From Fibrobacteraceae bacterium (GTDB lineage: Bacteria > Fibrobacterota > Fibrobacteria > Fibrobacterales > Fibrobacteraceae): DNA of 41,671 nucleotides. The notes beneath the pieces were generated by a model that was not told where the DNA came from, did no database searches, and saw only the letters and a program-made list of their open reading frames with translations. Shown in pieces: positions 25,365 to 34,053 of this stretch. Position numbers and translations under genes: made by a program. Position 1 is the stretch's first letter. Every line of letters starts with the position of its first letter. The stretch lies in NCBI GenBank assembly GCA_017631885.1, contig JAGBSH010000019.1, positions 1-41,671 on the forward strand, written 5' to 3'.

Positions 25365-26636
25365 CTAAAGGCGTTTCAACACAGCCTGTGCATGGTGATA
25401 AAAACCTTCCGCAGAAGCAAATTCACCTATTGCTTTTGCATTTTTCAACATCGCTTTTTGTGAATAGCGAATAATACTTGTGCGCTTTAAGAAATCGTAA
25501 ACACCAAGTGGGCTTGAAAAACGAGCCGTTCCATTTGTAGGCAAAACATGGTTAGGACCAGCAAAATAATCGCCAACAGGTTCACTAGACCAAGGGCCAA
25601 TAAAAATAGCTCCTGCATTATCTAAACGCTCAGCTAATTTTTCGGCGTTTCTTGTCATCACTTCTAAATGTTCAGGAGCAATTCTATTTGCAATCGCTAC
25701 ACCTGTTTCCCAATCTTTCACAACCAAAATGCGACCAAAACGGGCAAGTGATTTTTCAAGTAATTCTTTACGTGGAGAAACTTCGACTTGAGCTTCTACG
25801 CAAGCCAAAACATCTTTTGCTACTTCCATAGAATCTGTGATGCAAATAGCAGCTTCAAAACCAGAGCCATGTTCTGCCTGCGCTAAAAGGTCCGCTGCAA
25901 CAAAATCAGGATCAGAAGAAGCATCGGCCATAACAAGAACTTCAGAAGGCCCTGCAATCATATCAATATCAACAGTTCCAAAAACTTCTTTTTTAGCAAC
26001 TGCAGCAAAAACATTACCTGGGCCCACAATTTTATCCACAGGAGTAACGCCCTTTCCACCATAAGCTAAAAGAGCTACAGCTTGTGCTCCACCAATATGA
26101 TAAATTTCTGTGATTCCAAGTTCTTGAAGCACAAATGCTACTGCCGGATTAAGGCCTCCCTTTGCTGGAGTTACAACAACAATTTCAGAAACGCCTGCCA
26201 CAAGCGCAGGGACCGCATTCATAATAACTGTACTCGGGTAAACGCCTGCACCACCTGGAACATAAAGACCAACTCGACGCATTGGTCTTATCCGCTGGCC
26301 AAGGAGAGAGCCTTCTTTTGTTACAAAGTTCCAACTTTTCTCCATTTGCTTTTTGTGAAAATCTCTGACATTTCTAATAGCAGAACGAATCGCAGAGCGC
26401 AAGGATTCAGGAGTTTTAGCAGCAGCACTTGCCACAGTTTTTGCAGATATTTTTAAAGAAGAAGCATTTAAGCCATCAAATTCCTTTGCATATCGCAAAG
26501 CGGCTGAAACACCATTCTTTTTCACATCTTCTAAAATAGAAAGGACTTTTTTATGAATTTCTGGACTAGGAGCAACAGAACGCGAACAAAGACGTTCAAT
26601 TTCTTCTGATTTAGGAGTAACTTTCAGAATTTTCAC
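25365..26636 (-). CDS. hisD: Histidinol dehydrogenase
   Basis: Catalyses the last two steps of histidine synthesis, histidinol to histidine, with NAD+ and zinc. The 423-aa sequence shows [64 protein letters not shown] and AEHGSGFEA, followed by IAPEHLEV and GPNHVLPT; the Gln and His zinc ligands fall in these motifs. The start is a GTG at 26636 with AGAGG six bases upstream. It follows cimA by 10 bases, which pairs histidine synthesis with isoleucine precursor synthesis. Other his genes are absent. Confidence 0.95.
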   Translation of the reverse strand: MKILKVTPKSEEIERLCSRSVAPSPEIHKKVLSILEDVKKNGVSAALRYAKEFDGLNASSLKISAKTVASAAAKTPESLRSAIRSAIRNVRDFHKKQMEKSWNFVTKEGSLLGQRIRPMRRVGLYVPGGAGVYPSTVIMNAVPALVAGVSEIVVVTPAKGGLNPAVAFVLQELGITEIYHIGGAQAVALLAYGGKGVTPVDKIVGPGNVFAAVAKKEVFGTVDIDMIAGPSEVLVMADASSDPDFVAADLLAQAEHGSGFEAAICITDSMEVAKDVLACVEAQVEVSPRKELLEKSLARFGRILVVKDWETGVAIANRIAPEHLEVMTRNAEKLAERLDNAGAIFIGPWSSEPVGDYFAGPNHVLPTNGTARFSSPLGVYDFLKRTSIIRYSQKAMLKNAKAIGEFASAEGFYHHAQAVLKRL

Positions 26637-26646
26637 GAATACCTCT

Positions 26647-28365
26647 CTACTTCTTTGATTTTTTACGACGACGGAGTGGCCTTGATAAATCTTTCGCTTC
26701 GCGCATCATAGCACGGCGAGAAACTTTTTTTTCTGCTTGTTTTGAAACTGATTTATCTTCAGCAACCATACTTGCTTTCTTTAAAAGAAGAGCAAATTTT
26801 TTCTGGTCTTTTAAAATTTTATAGCAAAGACCATCAATCAATGCAAGCCAAGACGCTTCAATAATATTTGAACTTACGCCAGCAACATTCCATTGTTCTT
26901 TGTCATCGCCAAATGTTGTCCAAACGCGAACCATCGCATCAGAACCTACACTAGAACCTAAAACGCGAACTTTAAAATCATCTAAGCGAACTTTAGCCAT
27001 CACCGGGAAATAAGGCAACAAGGCTTTACGAAGTGCGGCATCAAGAGCGTTAACCGGGCCATCGCCTTCAGAAACTTGGTGACTAATTTCTCTACCAATC
27101 TGAAGTTTTACAGAGGCTTGAGAAACGCTTACTCCTTGAGTATTCTTGTCTTCAATCAATCGGTAATTCAAAACCTGGAATGGTTCTTCAAACATACCGA
27201 GTTTTCTAAACACAAGCATTTTAAAGCTAGCTTCTGCTGAATCAAAATGCCAACCAGCATTTTCTTTTTCTTTAATTGTTGACAAAAGACCTGTAACAAT
27301 TGGGTCACGTTTATCAATACCAGGTTTAATGGCTTGAAGTTTTTCAACAACCAAAGAACCGCCGGCTTGGTCACTTGTGACAAAAACACGATTATTACCA
27401 ACACTATGCGGGTCAATATGTTCAAAACTTCTTGACACTTTCATAACGCCATCAATATGTGCGCCACCCTTATGAGCAAAAGCGGCTTCACCTACGTATG
27501 GAGCTCGAACGTCGCTACCTAAATTTACTACCTGATCTATACCAAGGCTTAATGCACGTAACTTTGCCATTTTCTTTGACACTGTCATTTTTGCATTCAT
27601 CTTAAAATGAAGGTCTGCGGCAATTGTTGTTAAATTAGCGTTTCCACAGCGTTCACCAAAGCCATTGATAACACCTTGAACCATAGTAGCTCCGCCACGA
27701 ACAGCCATCAAGGAGTTTGCAACAGCCAAACCACTATCGTTATGGGTATGGATTCCAATTGGTGTTGAAACTTTTTTAGAAACTTCTTCCATTATTGATG
27801 CTATTTCCCAAGGCATTGTGCCGCCATTGGTATCACAAAGAACCAAGAAAGAAGCCCCACCTAATTCAGCAGCTTTTAAAGTTTCAAGAGCGTATTCAGG
27901 ATTCGCTTTAAAACCATCGAAGAAATGTTCTGCATCATAAATAACTTCTTCAGAATGCTCATTTAAATAAGCGACAGAAGATTCTATCATGTCTAAATTT
28001 TCTTCAAGCGTTGTACGGATAACATCTGTTACATGTAAATCCCAACTTTTACCAAAAATGGTTTTTACTGGTGCTTTACTTGCTACCAATGTTTTTAGCA
28101 AAGTATCATTTTCTGGTAAAATATTTGGCCGACGTGTACTACCAAAAGCCGCAATTTTTGCATGCTTTAAATTCAATTTTTTCACTTCACGAAAAAATTC
28201 TTCATCTAAAGGATTACCAGGATTTGGCCACCCGCCTTCAATATAATCAATTCCAAAAGCATCTAATTGCTTGGCTATTTGCAACTTGTCGGCAAGAGAT
28301 AAACTAACTTGACGGTCCTGATTTCCATCTCGAAGTGTGGTATCATACAAAAAAACTTTTTTCAT
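26647..28365 (-). CDS. cimA: Citramalate synthase
   Basis: Condenses pyruvate and acetyl-CoA to (R)-citramalate, the threonine-independent route to 2-oxobutanoate and isoleucine. The HMGL-like barrel starts with FLYDTTLRDGNQ (metal-binding Asp) and includes LVLCDTNGGTMPWEI and IGIHTHNDSGLAVANSL. A LeuA-type allosteric dimer domain is at the C-terminus, probably for feedback by isoleucine. The EGGWPNPGNPLDEEFF motif favours CimA over LeuA or homocitrate synthase. The last 35 residues or so are an unusual lysine/arginine-rich tail (KKVSRRAMM to RRRKKSKK) of unknown role. ATG 28365 has no strong ribosome-binding site. Confidence 0.9.
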   Translation of the reverse strand: MKKVFLYDTTLRDGNQDRQVSLSLADKLQIAKQLDAFGIDYIEGGWPNPGNPLDEEFFREVKKLNLKHAKIAAFGSTRRPNILPENDTLLKTLVASKAPVKTIFGKSWDLHVTDVIRTTLEENLDMIESSVAYLNEHSEEVIYDAEHFFDGFKANPEYALETLKAAELGGASFLVLCDTNGGTMPWEIASIMEEVSKKVSTPIGIHTHNDSGLAVANSLMAVRGGATMVQGVINGFGERCGNANLTTIAADLHFKMNAKMTVSKKMAKLRALSLGIDQVVNLGSDVRAPYVGEAAFAHKGGAHIDGVMKVSRSFEHIDPHSVGNNRVFVTSDQAGGSLVVEKLQAIKPGIDKRDPIVTGLLSTIKEKENAGWHFDSAEASFKMLVFRKLGMFEEPFQVLNYRLIEDKNTQGVSVSQASVKLQIGREISHQVSEGDGPVNALDAALRKALLPYFPVMAKVRLDDFKVRVLGSSVGSDAMVRVWTTFGDDKEQWNVAGVSSNIIEASWLALIDGLCYKILKDQKKFALLLKKASMVAEDKSVSKQAEKKVSRRAMMREAKDLSRPLRRRKKSKK

Positions 28366-28448
28366 GCTAGAAAATTTAGAAAAACTACAGAAAATCTGTG
28401 TTCCAAAATCCCAAACATCATTTCAAAATTCAAGTAAAAACCATTAAA

Positions 28449-28474
28449 AAAGGAACGCCATTACACGTTCCTTT
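28449..28474 (-). terminator. Terminator of the antitoxin-OmpA-lipoprotein unit
   Basis: AAAGGAACG (28449-28457) and CGTTCCTTT (28466-28474) form a 9-bp stem with an 8-base loop. On the minus strand it runs straight into further T residues. It lies 20 bases past the antitoxin stop and separates this unit from cimA, whose promoter must be within 28366-28448. Confidence 0.85.
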
Positions 28475-28494
28475 ATAAAAATTATTGTTTTCAT

Positions 28495-28683
28495 TTATAC
28501 GCCAGGCAATTTCAAAATATCACGAAAATCTAATTTACCAGACGTTTCTTGCGATACAGGAACTAAACGAGCCAAAGATTTGCCAGCCCGTTCGATAACA
28601 AATTCTTCTCCTGTTAAGCGAACCTGATCTAAAATTTCTCCGAAATTTCTACGCACTTCCATTGCAGATATTTTTTTTGCCAT
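28495..28683 (-). CDS. Orphan Phd/YefM-family antitoxin
   Basis: A 62-aa protein with the Phd/YefM N-terminal pattern: KISAMEVRRNFGEILDQVR (the DNA-binding dimer unit) followed by GEEFVIERAGKSLARLVPV. The C-terminal part, which would hold the toxin, is short. No toxin ORF (Doc, YoeB or PIN type) lies on either side: a terminator follows at 28474 and an OmpA-like gene precedes. The ATG overlaps the stop of that gene (TAATG), so expression is tied to an envelope protein operon, an unusual setting. It may have lost its toxin or may act as an autonomous repressor. Confidence 0.82.
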   Translation of the reverse strand: MAKKISAMEVRRNFGEILDQVRLTGEEFVIERAGKSLARLVPVSQETSGKLDFRDILKLPGV

Positions 28684-29828
28684 TATTTCCCCAACAAAAC
28701 TTTATCTTGAATAACCAAATCTACACGACGATTTTTTTGACGACCGTCTTTTGTTTTGTTATCGCCAACAGGGCGTGTCATACCATAACCTTTTGAAGTA
28801 AGTCTAGAAACATCAATCCCTTGACTAACCAAAAAATCCATCACATTTTTAGCTCGCTGTTCTGAAAGTTTCATATTGTGTTTTTCAGAACCTGTGTTAT
28901 CAGTATGCCCTTCAACAAGAACGTTCAATTCTTGGTATACAGACAAAATGCCTGCGACTTTTGCAAGACTTGTTTTTAAATCTTGTTTTAAAGAAGCTTT
29001 ATTTACATCAAACAAAATATCTGACATAGAAAGAATAATCCCTCGAGCGTCTTGAGTAACTTGAATCAATTTAGATTGAAGTTCATTCAATTTTGACTTT
29101 GCTTCTTTCTGCCTTGCTTCTGCTTTAGCGCGTTCTTCAGCAAGTGCTTTTTCAAGTTCAGATTCACGTTCTTTAGATGCTCTCAATAAAGAATCTTCGC
29201 GGGCACTAGCTTGTGCTAAAAGAGTCGCTTCTCTTTCTTTTGATGCTTTCAATAAAGAATCTTGTTTTGCATTTGCATGAGCTTCACGTTCTTTCATTTC
29301 TTCTTGAGTTTCAAGAGTCTGATTTTTAGCCGCTAACAAATCATTTTGCAAAGCAGATAAACTGTCTTTTCTTAGAACAGCAATCGCGTTTTGCGTTTTT
29401 TCGATTTCTTCCATAACCGTTTGGCGTTCTTGCCAGGCCGCTTCTGTATTTTTTTCAATTCTATCTGTTTCTGTATAAAGTTTTAAAAGTTCTACATAAA
29501 GCGAACAAGCTTCAGCAAAATAAGGCAACATATCAGACTTAGGCATTTCTTGTTCAAAGCGTTCTAATTGCTTTGCTCGTGCTTCGGCTTCTGCCCAAGT
29601 TACATTTGCCAAATAAGACGTTACAGGAATAGTTGATTTTACTTGATTCAAATCTTCGTTACAACGAGTTGCAAATTTACCAGCAGCTTTTTTTGATTTT
29701 TCTTGTACTGGTCGAACAGATTGTTTTTTGGCTATTTTTTTAGGAGGTGTTTGCTTTGCTGGTGTTGACTCTGCTGCAAAAGAAAAAGCAAGTCCTAAAG
29801 ACAAAAATAATAAAACTAGTTTTTTCAT
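28683..29828 (-). CDS. OmpA-family peptidoglycan-binding protein with coiled coil
   Basis: The 381-aa protein has a signal peptide (residues 1-19, LFLSLGLAFSFAAES) and a basic K-rich stretch. A helical domain precedes a long coiled coil (about 120-255) with two imperfect repeats of the form DSLLxASKEREx. A C-terminal OmpA domain (about 265-375) contains ILFDVNKASL, VLVEGHTDNTG, LSEQRAKNVMDFL and GYGMTRPVGDN; the Asp in HTDN and Arg in EQRAK bind diaminopimelate. It should tie the outer envelope to peptidoglycan. It overlaps the lipoprotein gene (ATGA) upstream and the antitoxin gene (TAATG) downstream. Confidence 0.88.
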   Translation of the reverse strand: MKKLVLLFLSLGLAFSFAAESTPAKQTPPKKIAKKQSVRPVQEKSKKAAGKFATRCNEDLNQVKSTIPVTSYLANVTWAEAEARAKQLERFEQEMPKSDMLPYFAEACSLYVELLKLYTETDRIEKNTEAAWQERQTVMEEIEKTQNAIAVLRKDSLSALQNDLLAAKNQTLETQEEMKEREAHANAKQDSLLKASKEREATLLAQASAREDSLLRASKERESELEKALAEERAKAEARQKEAKSKLNELQSKLIQVTQDARGIILSMSDILFDVNKASLKQDLKTSLAKVAGILSVYQELNVLVEGHTDNTGSEKHNMKLSEQRAKNVMDFLVSQGIDVSRLTSKGYGMTRPVGDNKTKDGRQKNRRVDLVIQDKVLLGK

Positions 29829-30217
29829 TTTTGAGCCTCCTTCGCCACTTTTTCTTGTTTGAGAATAGCCTTATATTCTTCTAAACGTTGTTTGTCTTTT
29901 GCCAAACCTTCTTGAACTAAAATACTGTCTTTCTTTTCTTTTTCTCTTTTTGCTTTAGCAAAAACAACCCGATAACGCAAATTGCTCAATTCTGCTTGCA
30001 CAAGAGCTAATTGGTCATCGCCAATTTCTTCAGAAGAACGCGAAGAATCTAACGGGATATTTGCGTATTCAATAAACTCTTTTTTGATTTTAGCTTTTGA
30101 TGCTTCATTTCCTGCTAATTCTGATTGCATTTGTAATGTATGCAACGCTGGATTCCCCGAAGAACAACCTATATACAACAAGGCAGTCATCGAGAGTAAC
30201 AATGTGATTTTACGCAT
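29825..30217 (-). CDS. Small coiled-coil lipoprotein (DUF4398-like)
   Basis: About 130 aa, starting at ATG 30217 with AAGGAG upstream; the frame is open 21 codons further but that part lacks a ribosome-binding site. A lipoprotein signal peptide ends in the lipobox LLYIGC. The rest is charged and helical, including ALVQAELSNLRYRVVFAKAK and a C-terminal KDKQRLEEYKAILKQ stretch. It resembles DUF4398-type lipoproteins that accompany OmpA-like proteins, and the next gene is indeed one, overlapping by 4 bases. The two probably form an envelope-spanning complex; that is inferred from context. Confidence 0.72.
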   Translation of the reverse strand: MRKITLLLSMTALLYIGCSSGNPALHTLQMQSELAGNEASKAKIKKEFIEYANIPLDSSRSSEEIGDDQLALVQAELSNLRYRVVFAKAKREKEKKDSILVQEGLAKDKQRLEEYKAILKQEKVAKEAQK

Positions 30218-30407
30218 TTTTACTCCTTGAAAAAATTCTCCTTTGAAAATAGTATTTAATTTCACAACAAAGTAAGGCAAAAATAAACTTCGTGTGGTAA
30301 TTTTTATTTTTTTACAAAAAATGTGATTTTAATGAAAAGAAAAAAACTTTTTTAAACTCTATTTCTTTTTTTTCACTAAATTTTCTTTGTCAACTTAAAG
30401 TGTTTTT
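30218..30407. promoter_or_regulatory. Divergent promoter region, lipoprotein/xseA
   Basis: A 190-bp, very AT-rich gap between divergently transcribed units. It must hold promoters for both the lipoprotein-OmpA-antitoxin unit and xseA. TTGTCA at 30389 is too close to the xseA ATG to be its -35. No clear operator or dyad was found. Confidence 0.45.
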
Positions 30408-31724
30408 ATGTCTGAAACTATCCGTTCTTATTCTGTCACAAAATATTTGACAGCTGTTAAAAATCTTGTAGATACACGCGTTAAAGACACGTGGGTTCAT
30501 GGAGTTATTACACAAATTCAAGAACGCGATAAAATGATTTACTTGAGTATTGCCGATTTTATTGAAGGTGATGTAAAACCACAAGCCATTCTCCCCCTTT
30601 ATATATTCCGCTTTGATTTTATTAGGTTAAAAGCCAAGTTAGCAACACTATCAAAGCCATTTGAACTAAAACCGGAACTAAAAGTTAAGTTATTTGTAAA
30701 AGGTGATTTTTACGTTCCTTATGGCAAATTTCAAGGCCGTGTAATAGATATTGACCCAGCTTATACAATCGGAGAACTAGCACTTACAAGAGAAGCCATT
30801 CTCCAACGCTTACGCGAAGAAAATCTTTTATTTAAAAATAAATCGCTTCCGTTAAGTGACGCACCTTTACACATTGGTTTAATTACTGGTGAAAATTCTG
30901 CGGCTTATCACGATTTCACTTCTAAATTAAAAGAATCTGGATTTGCCTTTAAAGTCACAACAATACACGCTAAAATGCAAGGGAACGAAACCGAAACAAC
31001 TATTCTTTCGGCTTTAGGAACTTTACGCCAAAACCAAGATTTAGATGTCGTTTGTATTGTCCGTGGTGGCGGTTCAAAAACAGATTTAAATTATTTTGAT
31101 AGCGAAGCCTTGTGCAGAGCAGTAGCTAATTACCCAGTACCTGTTTTAACGGGGATAGGGCATGAAATTGACAAATGCCTTTTAGACCAAGTCGCTTGGC
31201 AAAATTTTATAACTCCTACCGATTGTGCTAAGTTTTTAATAGACAAACTAACAGAAGCATGGCAAAATATCAGAGATTTAGCTTTTGAAATTGCTGGGCG
31301 AATTCATGCAAGAATCCCTTCAGAACAAGAGCGACTACGCTTTTTAAGAACAAGTTTAGAACAAAGAATCTCAAAACTTTTTATTCATAAACATGAACAA
31401 CTAGATTCTTTTATCAAGGATTTGCAGAAAGAACCTAGCAAAATATTTTCCGAAATGCATTCTTGGTTAAAAAGAAGCCAAGAAGGGTTAAAAAATGGTT
31501 GCAGAAAAATTCTGGAATTTGAAAATAAACATTTTGAAGTACAAGAACTTCGCCTAAAAACCAGAGACCCTGAAACCATTCTAAAAAAAGGCTACACTCT
31601 CACACTTAATGCAGAAGGAAAGCCTATTTACAACCTTGAACAAATCAAAGAAGGCGATACGATTATCACAAAATTCGCCAATGGAAAAATCAAATCCGTA
31701 GTTCAAGAAAAATCACTTTCTTGA
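30408..31724 (+). CDS. xseA: Exodeoxyribonuclease VII large subunit
   Basis: Catalytic subunit of the single-strand exonuclease ExoVII. The 438-aa protein has an N-terminal OB-fold (YSVTKYLTAVKNLV to about residue 110), then the conserved IGLITGENSAAYHDF, VCIVRGGGSKTDLNYFDSEALCRAV and PVLTGIGHEIDKCLLDQVA motifs, then a long coiled coil and a C-terminal KGYTLTLNAEGKPI segment. The xseB partner is not adjacent. Its 3' end overlaps convergent folA by 12 bases, so no terminator separates them. Confidence 0.92.
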   Translation: MSETIRSYSVTKYLTAVKNLVDTRVKDTWVHGVITQIQERDKMIYLSIADFIEGDVKPQAILPLYIFRFDFIRLKAKLATLSKPFELKPELKVKLFVKGDFYVPYGKFQGRVIDIDPAYTIGELALTREAILQRLREENLLFKNKSLPLSDAPLHIGLITGENSAAYHDFTSKLKESGFAFKVTTIHAKMQGNETETTILSALGTLRQNQDLDVVCIVRGGGSKTDLNYFDSEALCRAVANYPVPVLTGIGHEIDKCLLDQVAWQNFITPTDCAKFLIDKLTEAWQNIRDLAFEIAGRIHARIPSEQERLRFLRTSLEQRISKLFIHKHEQLDSFIKDLQKEPSKIFSEMHSWLKRSQEGLKNGCRKILEFENKHFEVQELRLKTRDPETILKKGYTLTLNAEGKPIYNLEQIKEGDTIITKFANGKIKSVVQEKSLS

Positions 31725-32201
31725 AAAGACTTTAAACGTTGTTGCATACTGATTTTTTTCGTCTGCGCTGAATTTTTCTTCGCTATCTAAAACCCAACCA
31801 TCTCCAAGTGATGGCATAAAAATATCACCGTCAATACTGGTTTCTACAGAAGTTAAATAAAGGCGTTTACAAAATGGCATTGCTTGCTTATAAACTTCTG
31901 CTCCGCCAATAATAAAGCATTCCGTTTCACCAGATTCTTTTGCAAATTCTATAGCTTTTTCAAGTGAAGAAAAAACTTCACAGCCTTCAATTTTCAAATT
32001 TTCTTTTCGCGAAAGGACCAAATTGACACGATTCGGGAGTGGGCGACCAATATCTTCGTAGTTTTTTCTACCAAGAATAATGTGGTGCCCGGTTGTGATT
32101 TCTTTGAACCGTTTTAAATCAGAAGAAAGTCGCCAAGGTAATGTACCATTTTTACCAATCACGCCATTTTGAGAAACAGCTACAATGCAAGAAACAAGCA
32201 T
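31713..32201 (-). CDS. folA: Dihydrofolate reductase
   Basis: Reduces dihydrofolate with NADPH. Motifs: AVSQNGVIGKNGTLPW (active-site loop), LKRFKEITTGHHIILGRKNYEDIG, LVLSRKE and ECFIIGGAEVYKQAM. About 162 aa, typical length. ATG 32201 begins one base after the thyA stop, so the two are coupled; this makes metabolic sense because ThyA oxidises the folate that FolA regenerates. Frame-open codons upstream (TTG at 32213) are inside thyA. Confidence 0.95.
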   Translation of the reverse strand: MLVSCIVAVSQNGVIGKNGTLPWRLSSDLKRFKEITTGHHIILGRKNYEDIGRPLPNRVNLVLSRKENLKIEGCEVFSSLEKAIEFAKESGETECFIIGGAEVYKQAMPFCKRLYLTSVETSIDGDIFMPSLGDGWVLDSEEKFSADEKNQYATTFKVFSRK

Positions 32202-32202
32202 A

Positions 32203-32997
32203 TTAAACCGCAATAGGTGCTTTTATTGTTGGATACGGGTCATAATTTTCAAGTTCAAAATCTTCAAACTTGAAATCAAAAATATCCTTTACATCTGGAT
32301 TGATTTTCATTGTAGGCAAGGCTCTTGGCGTTCTAGAAAGCTGTTCTTTTGCTTGTTCAACATGATTTAAATACAAGTGCAAATCACCGAATGTATGGAC
32401 AAATTCTCCAACTTGTAAATTGGTGACTTGAGCAAGCATCATAGTTAAAAGTGCATAAGAAGCAATATTAAAAGGAACACCTAAAAAAGAATCCGCGCTG
32501 CGTTGGTAAAGTTGGCAAGAAAGTTTTCCTTCTGCAACATAAAATTGGAACAAACAATGACAAGGAGGCAAAGCCATTTTATCCACTTCGGCGACGTTCC
32601 AAGCACAAACCAAATGACGGCGAGATTCTGGATTGTTTTTTAAAGATTCTACAAGATTTGCTATCTGATCTATATGACCACCATCTGGAGTTGGCCAGCT
32701 ACGCCATTGGTGTCCATAGACAGGACCTAACTCACCATTTTCATCGGCCCATTCATCCCAAATAGTCACTTTATTTTCATGCAAATAACGAATATTGGTA
32801 TCGCCTTTTAAAAACCACAAAAGTTCATGAATAATAGAACGCAAATGCAGTTTTTTTGTGGTTAAGCATGGGAACCCAGCTGAAAGGTCATAGCGATTCT
32901 GGCGACCAAAAACAGAAAGAGTACCTGTGCCTGTGCGGTCTCCGCGTTTTACGCCATTTTCCAAAAGGTCTGAGAGCAAATCAAGATAAGGTTTCAT
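32203..32997 (-). CDS. thyA: Thymidylate synthase
   Basis: Makes dTMP from dUMP and methylene-tetrahydrofolate. The 264-aa protein has [20 protein letters not shown], the catalytic Cys in [32 protein letters not shown] and the C-terminal PTIKAPIAV. It is the classical ThyA, not ThyX. It lies 15 bases after the SGNH gene and one base before folA. Confidence 0.97.
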   Translation of the reverse strand: MKPYLDLLSDLLENGVKRGDRTGTGTLSVFGRQNRYDLSAGFPCLTTKKLHLRSIIHELLWFLKGDTNIRYLHENKVTIWDEWADENGELGPVYGHQWRSWPTPDGGHIDQIANLVESLKNNPESRRHLVCAWNVAEVDKMALPPCHCLFQFYVAEGKLSCQLYQRSADSFLGVPFNIASYALLTMMLAQVTNLQVGEFVHTFGDLHLYLNHVEQAKEQLSRTPRALPTMKINPDVKDIFDFKFEDFELENYDPYPTIKAPIAV

Positions 32998-33012
32998 ACT
33001 CTAAAAAATAGT

Positions 33013-34044
33013 TTATTCTAAACCGAATTTTTTTTGAAGGACTTTTTCTAAAGCTTCTACAGAAATTTCTACCGCTTTTTCGTTCCAATGAGAATCAGTT
33101 TTCCAATAAAGGGATTCTCCTGCATCTCTTGCTTTGAAAAGTGGCGTGTGAAGATCTATATAATTCAGGTTTGCCTTTTGCATTTCTTGAAACAAAGAAC
33201 GGGCAAAAAAGTCTTCTTTATTTTTATACTGGAAAAAATAATTGCGATTAGGCGGAATTACCCACAAAACATTCACGCCCAACTCTTTTGCCGCTTTTGA
33301 AAAAGAAGAAAAAACTTGAACCATATTACCAATTGAAGCTGATTCATAATTTTTAAAATCATCATCTGCAAATTCTAAATAAGACAAACCATTTTCTTTA
33401 TGCGGAATGGCTAATGGGTGATGGTCGCCATACCATTTATAACGATAAGTATCTAAAAAAGTTCTTGCATACGAGACAGGCAAAAATCTTCGCCAAGTAA
33501 AATCGACTGATGATGTTGCTGAAATAAATAAACGATAACGGAGTAAATTTAAAATTGGCGGAACAAAAGAACGATTAGCAACGCCTTCAATATTTAAAAA
33601 TAAAGCGAGCTCTGGCAAATTTCTTTCCACACATTCAATTAGCAAAATTTTGGGGCGTTTTTCTTGCGGAAGTTCTTTAAGTTGTTCTAAAACTTGCCCA
33701 CCTTGTGCTTTAAAATTATTAAAATGCGAAAAGAAAACAGGAACTTTATATTTTTCAGAAAATTGTTCTGGAAATGGTTTATGTCCAAATTGCACCAACG
33801 AAAAAGAGTCTCCAATCCACCATACCAAAGAGGCGTCTGGACTAGCAGAAACTACGGATTCATTGATTCGATATGGTTTTAAAAATGGTTCGTCAAATTC
33901 TTTTACCGAAGTCAAACGAAACAAATCACCTTTCGGAGAAAGCATTACTGGGTAAAGACCTAAAAGGAAAACCACCAGTAATAAAGCGGCAAAAATTCCT
34001 GCAAGGCGAACGCACCATAAAAATATTTTTTCTTGCTTATTCAT
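33013..34044 (-). CDS. AlgJ/AlgX-like SGNH protein, partner of the MBOAT acyltransferase
   Basis: The 343-aa protein has one N-terminal membrane segment (about 8-32) and then a periplasmic SGNH-hydrolase-like domain. The GDS motif reads WWIGDSFSLVQFG, and the C-terminal Asp-x-x-His motif appears as YWKTDSHWNEKA, both as in AlgJ/AlgX/DHHW proteins that transfer acetyl groups to exported polysaccharides. VLWVIPPNRNYFF is a further conserved core strand. Its gene follows an AlgI-type membrane acyltransferase by 9 bases, the standard pairing. Together they are predicted to O-acetylate a periplasmic or surface glycan. The target is unknown, since no polysaccharide synthesis genes are present. Confidence 0.78.
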   Translation of the reverse strand: MNKQEKIFLWCVRLAGIFAALLLVVFLLGLYPVMLSPKGDLFRLTSVKEFDEPFLKPYRINESVVSASPDASLVWWIGDSFSLVQFGHKPFPEQFSEKYKVPVFFSHFNNFKAQGGQVLEQLKELPQEKRPKILLIECVERNLPELALFLNIEGVANRSFVPPILNLLRYRLFISATSSVDFTWRRFLPVSYARTFLDTYRYKWYGDHHPLAIPHKENGLSYLEFADDDFKNYESASIGNMVQVFSSFSKAAKELGVNVLWVIPPNRNYFFQYKNKEDFFARSLFQEMQKANLNYIDLHTPLFKARDAGESLYWKTDSHWNEKAVEISVEALEKVLQKKFGLE

Positions 34045-34053
34045 CTTGCCTCG

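Noticed and set aside
31713-31724. 12-base convergent overlap of xseA and folA, the same length as the overlap at 21540-21551
   Set aside because: Equal length is probably coincidence; convergent overlaps of this size are common in compact genomes.
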